From Symsagittifera roscoffensis (Eukaryota; Xenacoelomorpha; Acoela; Convolutidae), in assembly GCF_963678635.1 (NCBI RefSeq), contig NW_026970945.1:1-48562 (forward strand): a stretch of DNA of 48,562 bases. The letters run 5' to 3'. Below are positions 33,751-42,924 of the stretch, piece by piece; the first letter of the stretch is position 1, and every line of letters begins with the position of its first letter. The translations under genes and the position numbers were made by a program. Under the pieces are notes generated by a model, which was not told where the DNA came from, ran no database searches, and saw only the letters and a program-made list of their open reading frames with translations.

Positions 33751-34444
33751 ACCTTCATGCTGTGAACCTTGAAGTTGTGAACCTTGATGAATTGGGTTGC
33801 CCGAGAATTGAAAAATTACATTTCAAAAAGTATCCAGCTTGTAATAGACATTCACATCATAACCACAGGAATCACTGCGCCCTGAATAAAAGCAAGGCGT
33901 TTTTAAATTGGCTGAAGAATGAGCAACAGCGAGAGACTAGCGAAGCTGGAGACAAACCTATCTTCAAATTCAGTGTAATGTGCTTGGATGAATCCAGAGT
34001 GACATCAAAATATCAATAAAAAGAGAAGAACGAATCGATTGCCGATGTCAAGTGGTGCAGCGAAAAGAACCAACCATTTTATCTGAAGAAGAATTAAATC
34101 CTTTGAGAAGGTTTTTCCCGGTGATTGACCAATTCATTTACTTTCAACGATTCAAACTTATTCAAAACGTTAGCCAGCAAACGAGGAGTTTATCTTCCCA
34201 AGCTAGTCTTAATACCCAAGCGTCAGCCCGGAGTTCAAATAGACTTCAATTGGAGCAGCTGTGGTTTACCTGAAGAAGTTCAGAAATTAGTAAAAGTAAA
34301 CTAAGTGAAGAAAATCATATATCATGTGAAAACTAAGAACGTCCCAGCCAATTATGTAGTGGAAATGTATGACAATGAAAATCATACTACTAATGTTTAC
34401 ACTGCTTATACTCGATACGAGATTTTTTACTGTTCAGAAAAATA
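33751..34444 (+). other. Possible degraded coding sequence, unrecognised
   Basis: Short + frames carry protein-like stretches (for example KSKAFLNWLKNEQQRETS near 33890, and VKTKNVPANYVVEMYDNEN near 34325-34385) interrupted by stops and frame changes. No family is recognised. It may be the outermost part of the Polinton or a separate gene relic. A Polinton terminal inverted repeat would be expected near here but cannot be identified without the other end. Confidence 0.25.
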
Positions 34445-34544
34445 AATAATAAATTTCTTAACCACACACTTTTTCCCTCAATAAGAAACGGTTGATTTAA
34501 ATAGATAGTCAGAGAGAGAGAGAGAAAAAAAAAAGAAAACGTGA

Positions 34545-34712
34545 ATGTCTGAAATAGCAGATGATGAGCCTGATGCAAATAAAGTTACTGATTTTGTTTA
34601 TGATCGAAATAACACCGAACAAAAATCTTGTAAGTTTTGTTTTGATGCCACTTTTCCCAGATCAGAATTAGTTTTTATGTCCCAAATGATTATTTTTACT
34701 AAGCTTTTGTAA
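34545..34712 (+). CDS. Small ORF upstream of packaging ATPase
   Basis: 55 codons from an ATG just after an AG-rich run. The start is acidic (SEIADDEPDANKVTDF), followed by a CKFC pair. It is unrecognised. A GTAAGT after EQKS and an AG at 34784 could make it a first exon of the following ATPase, but the phases do not match by one base, so this is only a possibility. Confidence 0.3.
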   Translation: MSEIADDEPDANKVTDFVYDRNNTEQKSCKFCFDATFPRSELVFMSQMIIFTKLL

Positions 34713-34811
34713 CTATAATTGTTCTTTGACGCAACTAAGCTTTGAAGAAACATCAGTTTGGTTTTCCATATTTTCTGGTTTAGTTGGATACGTGCTACCA
34801 AACCCAAGGAT

Positions 34812-35600
34812 ATGAATAAAATTATTGATACGTCGACAATACTGTTTATGGCAGTTGTAGGACCTTCGGGATCAGGAAAAACATAGTTAATTTTCGAATT
34901 ATTGAAAGGGAGAACTTTTTATCCCAAGTTTGGAAGAGTATTGTTTTTTTACACAAAGATTCAACCTATACTTAAGGACGAGTTAAACGCTGGCAGAATT
35001 CAAATAGAATTTGTCAAATTTCATCGATTCGATGGTTTGAGAAACATTGAAAACATTCTGTTAGTGTTTGATGACTCATGCAAAGAAATATACAATAATA
35101 AAGAACTCGTTAAACTAGCAACAGCAGCAACACACAAAGGCTTAGATGTTATTTATGTCAAACATAATTTATTACAACAAAGTCGATGGTCACGAACCAT
35201 TGATTTGAACACATCTCACATCATTTGATTCAAACCACCTCGTGACATTCAGCAACTTGATCACCTCGGAAGACAATTTATTGTACATAAATTTTTACGA
35301 CAATCGTATGAACTGGTTACAAAGGACAGCTTTGGACATCTATTAATAGATTTAGATCCCCGAACATCAAACCGTCTCAAATACTGTTCAAACATAATAC
35401 CACCTGGTCCGTCAATTTTCTATTTACCATTAGATAAGGCAGAAGTGACACCCATCACAAATGAACGCGAAAAAATTATCTATTCTGCAGCATATGGCAC
35501 AATTGAATCCAAGTTAACTACGGAGCTTTATCAGAAATTCATCAAATATTCAAGTTATATCAGTCGTTTGCGAATGCTTGCTCAATGTAGTCAACGGTAA
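34812..35600 (+). pseudogene. Polinton packaging ATPase (FtsK/HerA-type)
   Basis: The A32-like P-loop ATPase of Polintons is thought to pump DNA into the capsid (family knowledge). From ATG 34812 the frame spans 262 codons, close to the usual size. Walker A is VVGPSGSGKT (about 34857-34883) and Walker B is NILLVFDDSCKE (about 35053-35088). A sensor-like VIYVKHNLLQQ segment and an ISRLRMLAQ end follow. The same frame is interrupted by TAG at 34884-34886, directly after Walker A, and TGA at 35226-35228. The frame is also open upstream (WIRATKPKD), so the true start may be earlier. It leads the series of capsid and integration genes that follow on the same strand. Confidence 0.88.
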
Positions 35601-35762
35601 TGTGCCTGTTAGTATTCCTAATCTTAATAATTTCGAAGACACATATAAGGTTGTAATCAATCCAAAAACGAGTCTCGAAAAAAAAATCAGCTGTTATATT
35701 GTGTACACAAGAATTTTATCTAATCAGCTTATACTTTATTATTGCTTCAAGTATTTTACAGC

Positions 35763-36650
35763 ATGAAAATGACAGCACAAGAGATTGTTCTGATTCCGAA
35801 GCATATTTATATTAGAGAACAACCCCGTGCAGCGCAAATTTTGCTTGACAATTCAATCAAACATAAAAAACCGCAACTATCATACTTGAATCGATTAAGA
35901 CCCCTAAAAGCAACAACAACAACTAATCATCCAGTTATACCGACCCACGAAACACTTATCAATGCCACAGCAGACAACAGTCAACAAGAACAAGCTCTCC
36001 TTTTCACTGAAGATGAGGGAAATGAGCTGGAAACAAGTACTGAGCTTAATGACGCTTTATCCACGGAACTTTTCACGCTACAATCACAACTCATTGACAA
36101 AACAAACTTAAGCGAGCAAAAAAAAGTTTTGGAAAATATTAAAAAGTCAGAGCGAGTCACAATAAACAAAGAAAATGAAGAGTTTTACGTTATAAAGTTC
36201 CAACCGGTCTTAAGGCATCAGTTTTTTTGTTTGATATACATCAGCAAACTAAAAAATTGTACAACCCTGCTTTCATACTGATTTTGAGGTCTCTCAAACT
36301 TGACGAACTGTTGGTTATGAACAAGTATGCCAAAGTCGCGGTTCAGTCAACGACTACGGAACAGGCAAAGAAGCAGAGGTTCCACAAATTCCCCTTCAAC
36401 ATCTACAGCCCTCCTTTCTCCCAAGAAACCGTCGTCAACAAATTCCAGCTTAAAAAGCATTAAAAGACGCAAAACCAGAAGGACTGTTACAGACAGTAAA
36501 AGAGAGCGGTCAGCGCAAAAAATCAGACGAGAAGAAGGCGCAGAAGAAGAAGACTCTGAACTTTACGGAACGCCCGATAACGATTCAGATTCTGCAGCGA
36601 CAGAGAAGACGAAGACAAAAACAAAAACATGGCAATGTTACACCAGCTGA
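35763..36650 (+). pseudogene. Polinton hypothetical protein, Lys/Arg-Ser-rich C-terminus
   Basis: Unrecognised gene between ATPase and integrase. ATG 35763 (or 35769) opens a frame to 36281 beginning MTAQEIVLIPKHIYIREQP. The middle is acidic and Glu/Ser-rich with a likely coiled stretch (FTLQSQLIDKTNLSEQKKVL). After about 36195 the best trace appears to move to another frame (VFLFDIHQQTKKLYNP) and back: 36327-36650 in the original frame is strongly basic and Ser-rich (LKSIKRRKTRR), then acidic. This is consistent with a disordered, possibly DNA-binding or scaffold protein carrying one or two indels. Location suggests a Polinton-specific gene; function is not inferred. Confidence 0.45.
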
Positions 36651-36660
36651 AGAAAAACTA

Positions 36661-37522
36661 TTGAAAACTAAGTTTACAAGTAAAGGTCCAGCATTGTTTG
36701 GCAGTGTACAGAATTTAAAAGAGGAATCAAAAATTTCACGAAGTAAAGTGAAACTTTTTTTACATACAGAGCCTGCATTTACAAAATATCGAACAGTTCA
36801 TCGCAAAACACCGCGCCTCAAAGTGATAGTTTATGACATAGACGAAATATGGTCAATTGACCTAGCGTATGTTGATAAACTTGCAGTTTACAACAAAAAC
36901 ATTAAATATCTTATGGTTGCAGTGGATTGCATGTCCCGCTATCTACGTGTACAGCCATTGAAATCAAAGTATGCTACCTCAACTGCGGAAGCATTCAAAC
37001 AAATGATAAAAAAACAAAACAGCCACAAAATGTCTGGGTAGATAAAGACACAGAGTTCAAGGGGTTATTCAAAACTTTATGTGAGAAAAAAGGAATCAAA
37101 ACATCCAAAACAGAGAGTAAAAAAAAACATCAGCTTTCGCCGAGAGGAACATTCGATCACTAAAAAATTTGATTTATAAGTGTTTGCAGGACAAATGGAC
37201 CTACTCCTACATCGAAAAGCTTCAAGACTTTGTCAACACAATAATTTCGAGAACAAACCGCGTCATCAAATTAGCCCCCAATAAAATGACAAAAATGGAT
37301 TTTCCACGAGCAGTTTCATTAAGAGCGGAACAATCTTTGAAACTAGTTTGCCGACCAAAGTTCTACGTTGGCGATTTTGTGAGAATAGCAAAAATTGACA
37401 TCCCTTTTCGAAAAGGTTATAAACAATCCTTCACTGACGAAGTTTTTAAAATATTTGACATACCAACAAGGAACCCACCGAACCGACTTAAATTCTTATT
37501 GACACTGATAGAGAACCAATAG
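36661..37522 (+). pseudogene. Polinton retroviral-type integrase
   Basis: DDE integrase (RVE fold) that would insert the element's linear DNA. Segments: linker KYRTVHRKTPRLK, core EIWSIDLAYVDKL with first Asp (36859-36861), MVAVDCMSRYLRVQPLKSKY, then VWVDKDTEFKG with second Asp (37041-37043), then AFAERNIRSLKNLIYKCL with Glu (37142-37144). The C-terminus (FYVGDFVRIAKIDIPFRKGY) looks like the chromo/SH3-like tail of Polinton integrases. Frame changes near 37015 and 37130, both in or beside A-runs, break the reading frame. All three catalytic acidic codons are preserved. It differs clearly from the Ty3/Gypsy integrase at 6.3-8.2 kb. The usual family length is longer at the N-terminus, so a start before 36661 is possible. 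Confidence 0.9.
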
Positions 37523-37646
37523 AAGTAATTTTTATGAGCCCGAACCAATCAGAGTATTGGAAAAGGAAGGGTCAAGCTAAATAATAACTAGCAACTTTGG
37601 AGGTGAAAAAGATTCCTTTAGTATTACATTGGTGTCATCAGCCTCA

Positions 37647-38441
37647 ATGAATATCTTCATTGACAACTCACTAGCGAGTTTTAAAAATCTGCTGAGTGAA
37701 GATATCGATCTGCAAGGCGAATGGAGAGTTGCATTGTCAGAAATAACGTTTCCCACTCATTCTAACAAAGTAACAGATACTAAAATAGTGTACTACAAAA
37801 CAGACAACGTTATAGCAAGTCTTAAAGTGGCATAAGATAAAATATCTAGACCATATGATGGAGAGAAAATTGAAATAACAAGGGGTGAATATGGCGAAAT
37901 TGACAAATTGTTCAACGAAATCAATCGGAAGGTTGATCTTGATACTTTCAGTTATAGCATCGACCCCATTACCAAACATCTTTCAATTTGGATGCATTAT
38001 TGGGAAAGCATTACCTTTGAGAGCCTACAAATTCCTAGTACTTCAGGTTTCAAAGGTATAAGAGATGGAACGGGCTACCATATCGGCTATAGAGAATCCA
38101 GTCATATCCATAGCACTCTCACATCGCAAAATCTCATTTCCGACTATCCTGTTGATATCTCTGGTGGAACCCAAATGATGTATATCTACTTGGATATAAT
38201 CCAATATCAGATTGTGGGCGACACCAAAGCACTGTTGCTCAGAGTCATCGAGACTAATCGACGAGTGAAAAACGGTTACGTTTGCAGCATTGAACCAAAT
38301 CATAGCAAAGTTTTTAGCAACTTAGATTATAAAAAACTACTCGTCAATAACATCCAGAGCATTGCAGTAAACCTATGAACAGAAACCGGTAGACTTGTAC
38401 CATTTTCGGGAGGAATCTTTAAAAATTCAAAAGTTTGCTGA
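37647..38441 (+). pseudogene. Polinton minor capsid (penton) protein
   Basis: Single jelly-roll penton-type protein of Polinton virions, expected at capsid vertices. Recognisable landmarks are SLASFKNLL, IDLQGEWRVALSEI near the start, SGGTQMMYIYLDIIQYQIVG, DTKALLLRVI in the middle and GRLVPFSGGIF at the end. One frame carries the whole trace with TAA at 37833-37835 and TGA at 38376-38378; the last 20 codons lie beyond the second stop. Sequence upstream of ATG 37647 (ITLVSSAS) also looks like coding sequence of this gene, so the original start was probably before it. It directly precedes the small basic protein and the major capsid gene, the usual Polinton neighbourhood. Confidence 0.85.
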
Positions 38442-38479
38442 TTAAGATTATAAAGGCATACTATCATAATCAAGCGACA

Positions 38480-38802
38480 ATGCCTCACTTCTCAAGACAT
38501 TACAGACAGCGGGGTAATGGCTTCGGTGCTCTGGCTATGGATATTGGACGAGTAGCACTTCCGTTAGCTCGGAAATTCAAAGTACCAGCAGCAAAACGTA
38601 TTGGAAAAGAATTTCTTGTTCAAGCAGTAAAATAGCAACCAGGAAGAAAACGCCCAAACAAGCCATGGAAAACACAGTAAAAAACACAACCAAGAAACAA
38701 GTTGGAGCTGGACGCAGCAAGTCCCGTATGAGCAGAAAACGGAAGAAAGCAACAACAACAACAAGAAAAAGAAAAACAAAAGTTATCATTCCAAAGAAAT
38801 GA
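38480..38802 (+). pseudogene. Small basic pVI-like virion protein
   Basis: Short cationic protein between the two capsid genes. It starts MPHFSRHYRQRGNGFGALAM, continues with an amphipathic, Ala/Lys-rich segment (ARKFKVPAAKRIGKEFL) and ends in a Lys/Arg-rich tail (KRKKATTTTRKRKTK) and a stop at 38800-38802. TAG at 38633-38635 and a one-base shift shortly after split it. Polintons commonly carry a short Gly/Ala/Lys protein here that has been compared with adenovirus pVI/pX membrane-active or core proteins (family knowledge). The role here is inferred from composition and place. Confidence 0.65.
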
Positions 38803-38844
38803 ACACCACTGAGAAGTCGCTCCAAGTTTACACCAAAGTACGAA

Positions 38845-40110
38845 ATGATTTCTAATTTATTACCAACTGAAGCAACTCACAGCTCATTAGATTTATTTGA
38901 AAAACCCCTCTACTTGTTACATTTGAAAATGCTTTCACTCAAAAAATTGGTCCATCCTAATCACCTGATAGTCCAAGCTCGAATTTGAAGTTTTAGGAGA
39001 TAGAAACAACTTTATCGATCTTCAACGAACTCGCTTGGAGACTGTAGCACGCGTTGTTCAAAATAATGGTAATGTACTGCGAACTCATGCTACAGAGCCA
39101 GCACAACGCGACACACCTTATTTGGTTAATAATCCACTTTCATCTTTTTTTCCGAATGCACAATGCCCTTGAATGGGGAAAAAATTTCAAAACCAATGCC
39201 AATTTTGCCCATAAGAGTTTCATTGAGACCGAATTTTCACACGGTATTGATGCAAAGAAAACATGGCTTGCTTGTCAAGGTTATTATTATGAAGATAATC
39301 CATCAGGTATTGATGGTGCTAATGGGCGAGCTGAAGATGTCGCTGAACGTAAGCGAACCGTAGCTGCATCAAACGAATTCCGTTTATTTGGTAAAATTGC
39401 TTGTGATTTTTTATCATGTGACAAACATCTTATCAGTGGTGTTACAATAAGACTTTCTCTGAGACGATCTCCTAATGACTTTGTTATTGTGTCCGAGCAA
39501 CCTAATAAACATTACCAAGTTTAAACCACTGAGGCTAACCTAAATGTGCGCAAAATGACAGTAACAGATTTTGTACTATCATCGATGGAAAAAATTCTGT
39601 TGAAAACACCCGCAATATACAATTATATTGAAGTTTTACCAGGAAATTTTTTGGCCACAACTGGTGTGCAAAGCTGGCGACATGAAGACGTTTTTGCCAA
39701 AGAGCCAGTTCGTCGAATGATTTTGGCAATGAGCTCAAATACAGCATACCTGGAAACTAACCGAACAAACCCGTGCTGAAATCATTGTTTACCGAAACGG
39801 TCTACTCACTGTTGGTACTCCTATGTCAACGACTGATAACAAAAGAATATACTATAACACATTGGAAGCTCTAGACTTTGTTTTTAACAAAAGTCATGAA
39901 ATCAGTTTGGCTAGTTATCACAATCATTATTTTTTGGCATTTGATCTCAGATTTACTCAGAAGGCTTTACATGACTTTATTCATCCTGAATTGACCACTT
40001 GCACCATTTCAATAAAACTGAAGTTCATTGCAACGCTGAGGGAAAATGTGGAGTTACTTTTCATGGGAGAGCGTGCATCAACAATTTACGTGCGTTCCGA
40101 TAAAAAATAG
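38845..40110 (+). pseudogene. Polinton major capsid protein (double jelly-roll)
   Basis: Hexon-type capsid protein that would form the icosahedral shell. The start ISNLLPTEATHSSLDLFEKP is at 38845. The trace then changes frame several times (about 38985, 39175) before the long open parts 39054-39524 and 39546-39779, which show IETEFSHGIDAKKTWLACQG and ISGVTIRLSLRRSPNDF. After another shift near 39760, the ending LAFDLRFTQKALHDFIHPEL and LLFMGERASTIYVRSDKK closes at 40110. An in-frame TAA lies at 39522-39524. About 420 codons remain, somewhat shorter than typical Polinton MCPs. Gene order (penton, pVI-like, MCP, protease) supports the call. The first 100 residues are the most damaged. Confidence 0.85.
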
Positions 40111-40129
40111 CTAAAAACACTCTCTTGAG

Positions 40130-40533
40130 TTGAATCGGAAAAAAAGGACGGACAACCAACAGATTAATGAGCTAATTAACCAATGCAAGCATTTGAAACA
40201 TCGATTTAGAGGCATTTTTCCAGCTAACTTAGCATTTAGAACAAAAATGAAACGCGACAAAACTTTTATGATAGTGAACGTATCCAACTCAGACCAGCCA
40301 GGAACTCACTGGCTACTATTCGCTCAAGCTGGTGGTCAAATTTCCACCCTCTTGGACACTCTTCAGACCCTCTTGGACAAGGACTACATAATTATCCCCA
40401 TGTTTACAAATACATGAGATAATCTATTCATGAAGGAAACCAAATACTGATGAACAAGCTAATCCAATCAGCTAACTCGGTCTTGTGTGGACTTTTTTTG
40501 TTCATGTTATACTTTCATCCAAATTTCCTATAG
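40130..40533 (+). pseudogene. Polinton adenain-like cysteine protease
   Basis: Maturation protease of the Ulp1/adenain fold. The first part (frame of 40130-40417) reads FRGIFPANLAF, then TFMIVNVSNSD and GTHWLLFAQAGG, with the catalytic His at 40307-40309 in the THW motif. A frameshift around 40335 moves the trace to the frame ending at 40533. That part contains QILMNKLIQSANSVLCGLF, where the Gln and Cys (40486-40488) sit as expected for the oxyanion-hole Gln and the catalytic Cys of this family. No ATG is seen at the start, so the gene probably lost its N-terminus or initiator. It lies 20 bp after the major capsid protein. Confidence 0.78.
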
Positions 40534-40681
40534 GTTTCAAAGTAAACAATCATGACATGATGCGTTTCGTAAAACATATGATGTTATAAATTTTTGATGA
40601 TTTTCTATAATGATTTATAATTGACTTTTTTTTTGCTAGAAAACTTGCCTTTGGCGTTATCGCAGGCTCTATAAATCGTTT

Positions 40682-41310
40682 TCAGAATTTAATTTTCTTT
40701 TTCATTATAAAGTAAACAAACAATTTTATTGAGTCAATCTCTAAACAACTATACCCACTCAAAATAATATCAATATTAATAGAAAACTCGGCATCATTAT
40801 TGCCATTCAAAATATTAATGAAGCGTTCAATTGTTACATCAGTGATTAAATCAGTTTGAGTTTGAATGGATCGAGTTTGTGAAGCAAAGCAAGTTTGTGG
40901 CAATCTTCTTCGTAGAGAAGTAACACCAATGTCAGTTGAGTTGTTAATACAATTGTTGTAGTTGACAGCAATTTTTAATTTTTCCATCAGGCGTCCCGAT
41001 AGCTGAAATTTACTGCAATTCAATATTAGATGTTTGTAAGATGAGAGTAGACAAGGTACAACGAAAGTGGTTGAAGTCATTTTGTTCACTACAACGACAC
41101 AATCTTTTGTTACTTCGATGAGAACATGGATGTGGGGAGGGGCATTGTCGAGCAATTGGGCGCAATAATCGTTGTGAATTGAATGGGTTGCAAATGCAAA
41201 ATTTGTGTTTAGAGGGAGTTGTGAGTCGTCGGGTTCTTTGTTCAGAACAAAAAATTTGAATTTTTTTTGAAAAAAAATTCAGGCGATTGCTCATACATTG
41301 CTTCAACCAT
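40682..41310 (-). pseudogene. Minus-strand Polinton gene, unrecognised
   Basis: A minus-strand frame with a plausible ATG at 41310 (MVEAMYEQSPEFF). A frame change in the A/T-run at about 41240-41275 is followed by a continuous trace (FAFATHSIHNDYCAQLLDNA; VIVNKM-type hydrophobic strands; TIERFINILNGNNDAE) to a stop at 40682. About 200 residues, no family recognised; the composition is that of an ordinary globular protein. It converges tail to tail with the protease gene and follows the other minus-strand gene, so the two may share a transcription unit. Confidence 0.5.
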
Positions 41311-41366
41311 TCTGATGGTAAAATCAAATTATTCAGACGTTTTTTTTTTTTTCTGTTTCAGGCAAC

Positions 41367-41879
41367 TCAACACTTTTTATTATTCGAGTATTCATCATTC
41401 GCCTCGTTTTCATCACCACTTTCAGCACATTCTTTTTCGGGACGGACTGATCGTTTTGACTTGCATCGTTTTTTATGATGTTTATCATTTAAAGCTGAGG
41501 ATGATGATGAGGAGGAGGAAGAAGATGAAGTCTTTTCACCAGTTTGTTTTTTAACCATTTTTATAATCTTTGAATAATTATCTGCCAAACAGTCAAATTC
41601 TCTTGTCGTCAAGGTCACTGCTTGATAACACTTAAACACACCATCTTCATTTGTTTTATACAACTTTACTGTGATATATGTACCCTTTTTGTCAAAATTT
41701 TTCGTTCCAACTCGTATAATGCGTTTTTCTCCCGAAGATATATCTTGAAAAGCATCGTGAAAGTCTGTATCATTTTCTAGCGACGAGTTTATAGTGATGG
41801 TGGTAACGGTAGTGAATTGTTGGTTCAAATGTTTTTTGAGAGAGTAAAATGAATAATAAATTGGATAGAAGATATACAA
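41367..41879 (-). CDS. Minus-strand Polinton gene, possible PC4-like domain
   Basis: About 170 codons without internal stop. Residues about 45-110 read EKRIIRVGTKNF, then GTYITVKLYKTNEDG and AVTLTTREFDCLADNYSKI. This pattern (basic start, two strands with VxLY, TLT-E-x-L helix) recalls the transcriptional coactivator PC4/p15 ssDNA-binding fold. The C-terminus has a run of 12 Ser and a basic HHKKRCKSKRSVRP stretch, suggesting nuclear localisation, then an acidic end. No ATG begins this open stretch; an in-frame ATG at 41915 is separated from it by a TAG. The PC4 reading is a visual judgement; the serine run and basic tail are plain. Confidence 0.5.
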   Translation of the reverse strand: MYIFYPIYYSFYSLKKHLNQQFTTVTTITINSSLENDTDFHDAFQDISSGEKRIIRVGTKNFDKKGTYITVKLYKTNEDGVFKCYQAVTLTTREFDCLADNYSKIIKMVKKQTGEKTSSSSSSSSSSSALNDKHHKKRCKSKRSVRPEKECAESGDENEANDEYSNNKKC

Positions 41880-42434
41880 ATCTCTGTGGTAAACCTAGGC
41901 TCCAAGAGGGAACATCCAATTAATTTTAGAGACTAGAAATTTATGAAATTTAGAAACTTTCATTACACCTGTTATTATTGTCTGGCACTCCTTAAGTAGC
42001 TCGTAAATCAGGATATACATTCACGTGTAATTCCTTTGATGTGGTCAGCTGCATGCCTTAAAGTCTAGGAGGCATATAAAACAGGATTAAGGTTTTTCTT
42101 TGAAGTATACTTATTCCAGCCTAACTGGAGGGTTAGAATTACACTTTTCAAAAACTTTAATCTGATTGCCAGCCAGACATGCACCTGCACCTTTCTCACC
42201 CACAAATTACACTAGCTATTGCATAAATCTGAGTTGGTTTCATTCTCTCAATTCTTTTCAAATTTTCAGTCAGAAGCTTAGTTTGTCAAATAATTCTAAA
42301 CTTAAATTGACTGCTCATCTACAAATCATTTCCGTCTCAGATTATGAGAGAACTTTAATCTACCAAACTTATACGAGAGAATCAGTTGCCATTGTGCAGC
42401 AGCAGAGAGAGAGAGGCTAGCATCCTCTCCATTC
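41880..42434 (+). other. Intergenic region between divergent Polinton genes
   Basis: It separates minus-strand and plus-strand genes, so a bidirectional promoter is expected here. No TATA or initiator can be singled out with confidence. The frame at 42166-42420 shows no recognised motif and ends in an AGAGAGAGAG stretch. Confidence 0.35.
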
Positions 42435-42924
42435 AACGTCCTCGCCGCCAATCAACAATGGCAAGAGTGGTCAACGAAGAGTCATATAATGCTGCCCAAG
42501 TATGTGTTCGATCACATTGACCTTCTTCGCCAGGAGCGTAAACGGATGCATGAAAGCTCTACAATCCATCAATCCTACCCGGCTCTCGAAAAGACTGAAA
42601 TAAAGGAAGCGGGGTACCTGGAAGAATCACCATGAAAGACACTTTTTTTATGATTGTGACTCCATACCCCTTTATGAGAACCATGAGGGATCAATTCGCG
42701 ATTATGTTGAACGCGGGGGCTACTGGGACATTCAAACAACCATCTTGTCTCCCGATTCTACTGTTCCAGATCAAGTTACTCCAATCTCTATTTTGGCTTC
42801 AGAACTAAGCAGTCGAACACAGAGTTCCATCATCCCAGTGGTGGTCCTGGCTACTCCTGAAACTTCGCCTGTTAATGCTTGCTACGCACCGAAGAAAAGG
42901 AAGATAGAGTTTAAACAGTTCTGA
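42435..42924 (+). pseudogene. Unrecognised plus-strand Polinton gene
   Basis: Two adjoining traces look like one broken protein. Frame 1, from about 42435, reads WSTKSHIMLPKYVFDHIDLL then SYPALEKTEIKEAGYLEESP, with a stop at 42633. After a one-base shift near 42645, frame 2 gives FYDCDSIPLYENHEGSIRDY, RGGYWDIQTTILSPDS and a C-terminal YAPKKRKIEFKQF ending at 42924. PKKRKIE looks like a classical nuclear localisation signal. The start is not certain. Family unknown; it lies between the minus-strand pair and the DNA polymerase. Confidence 0.4.

Noticed and set aside
38564-38825. Minus-strand hydrophobic frames
   Set aside because: They are the reverse complement of the Lys/Arg-rich pVI-like gene and its tail, which naturally reads as Phe/Leu/Val-rich.
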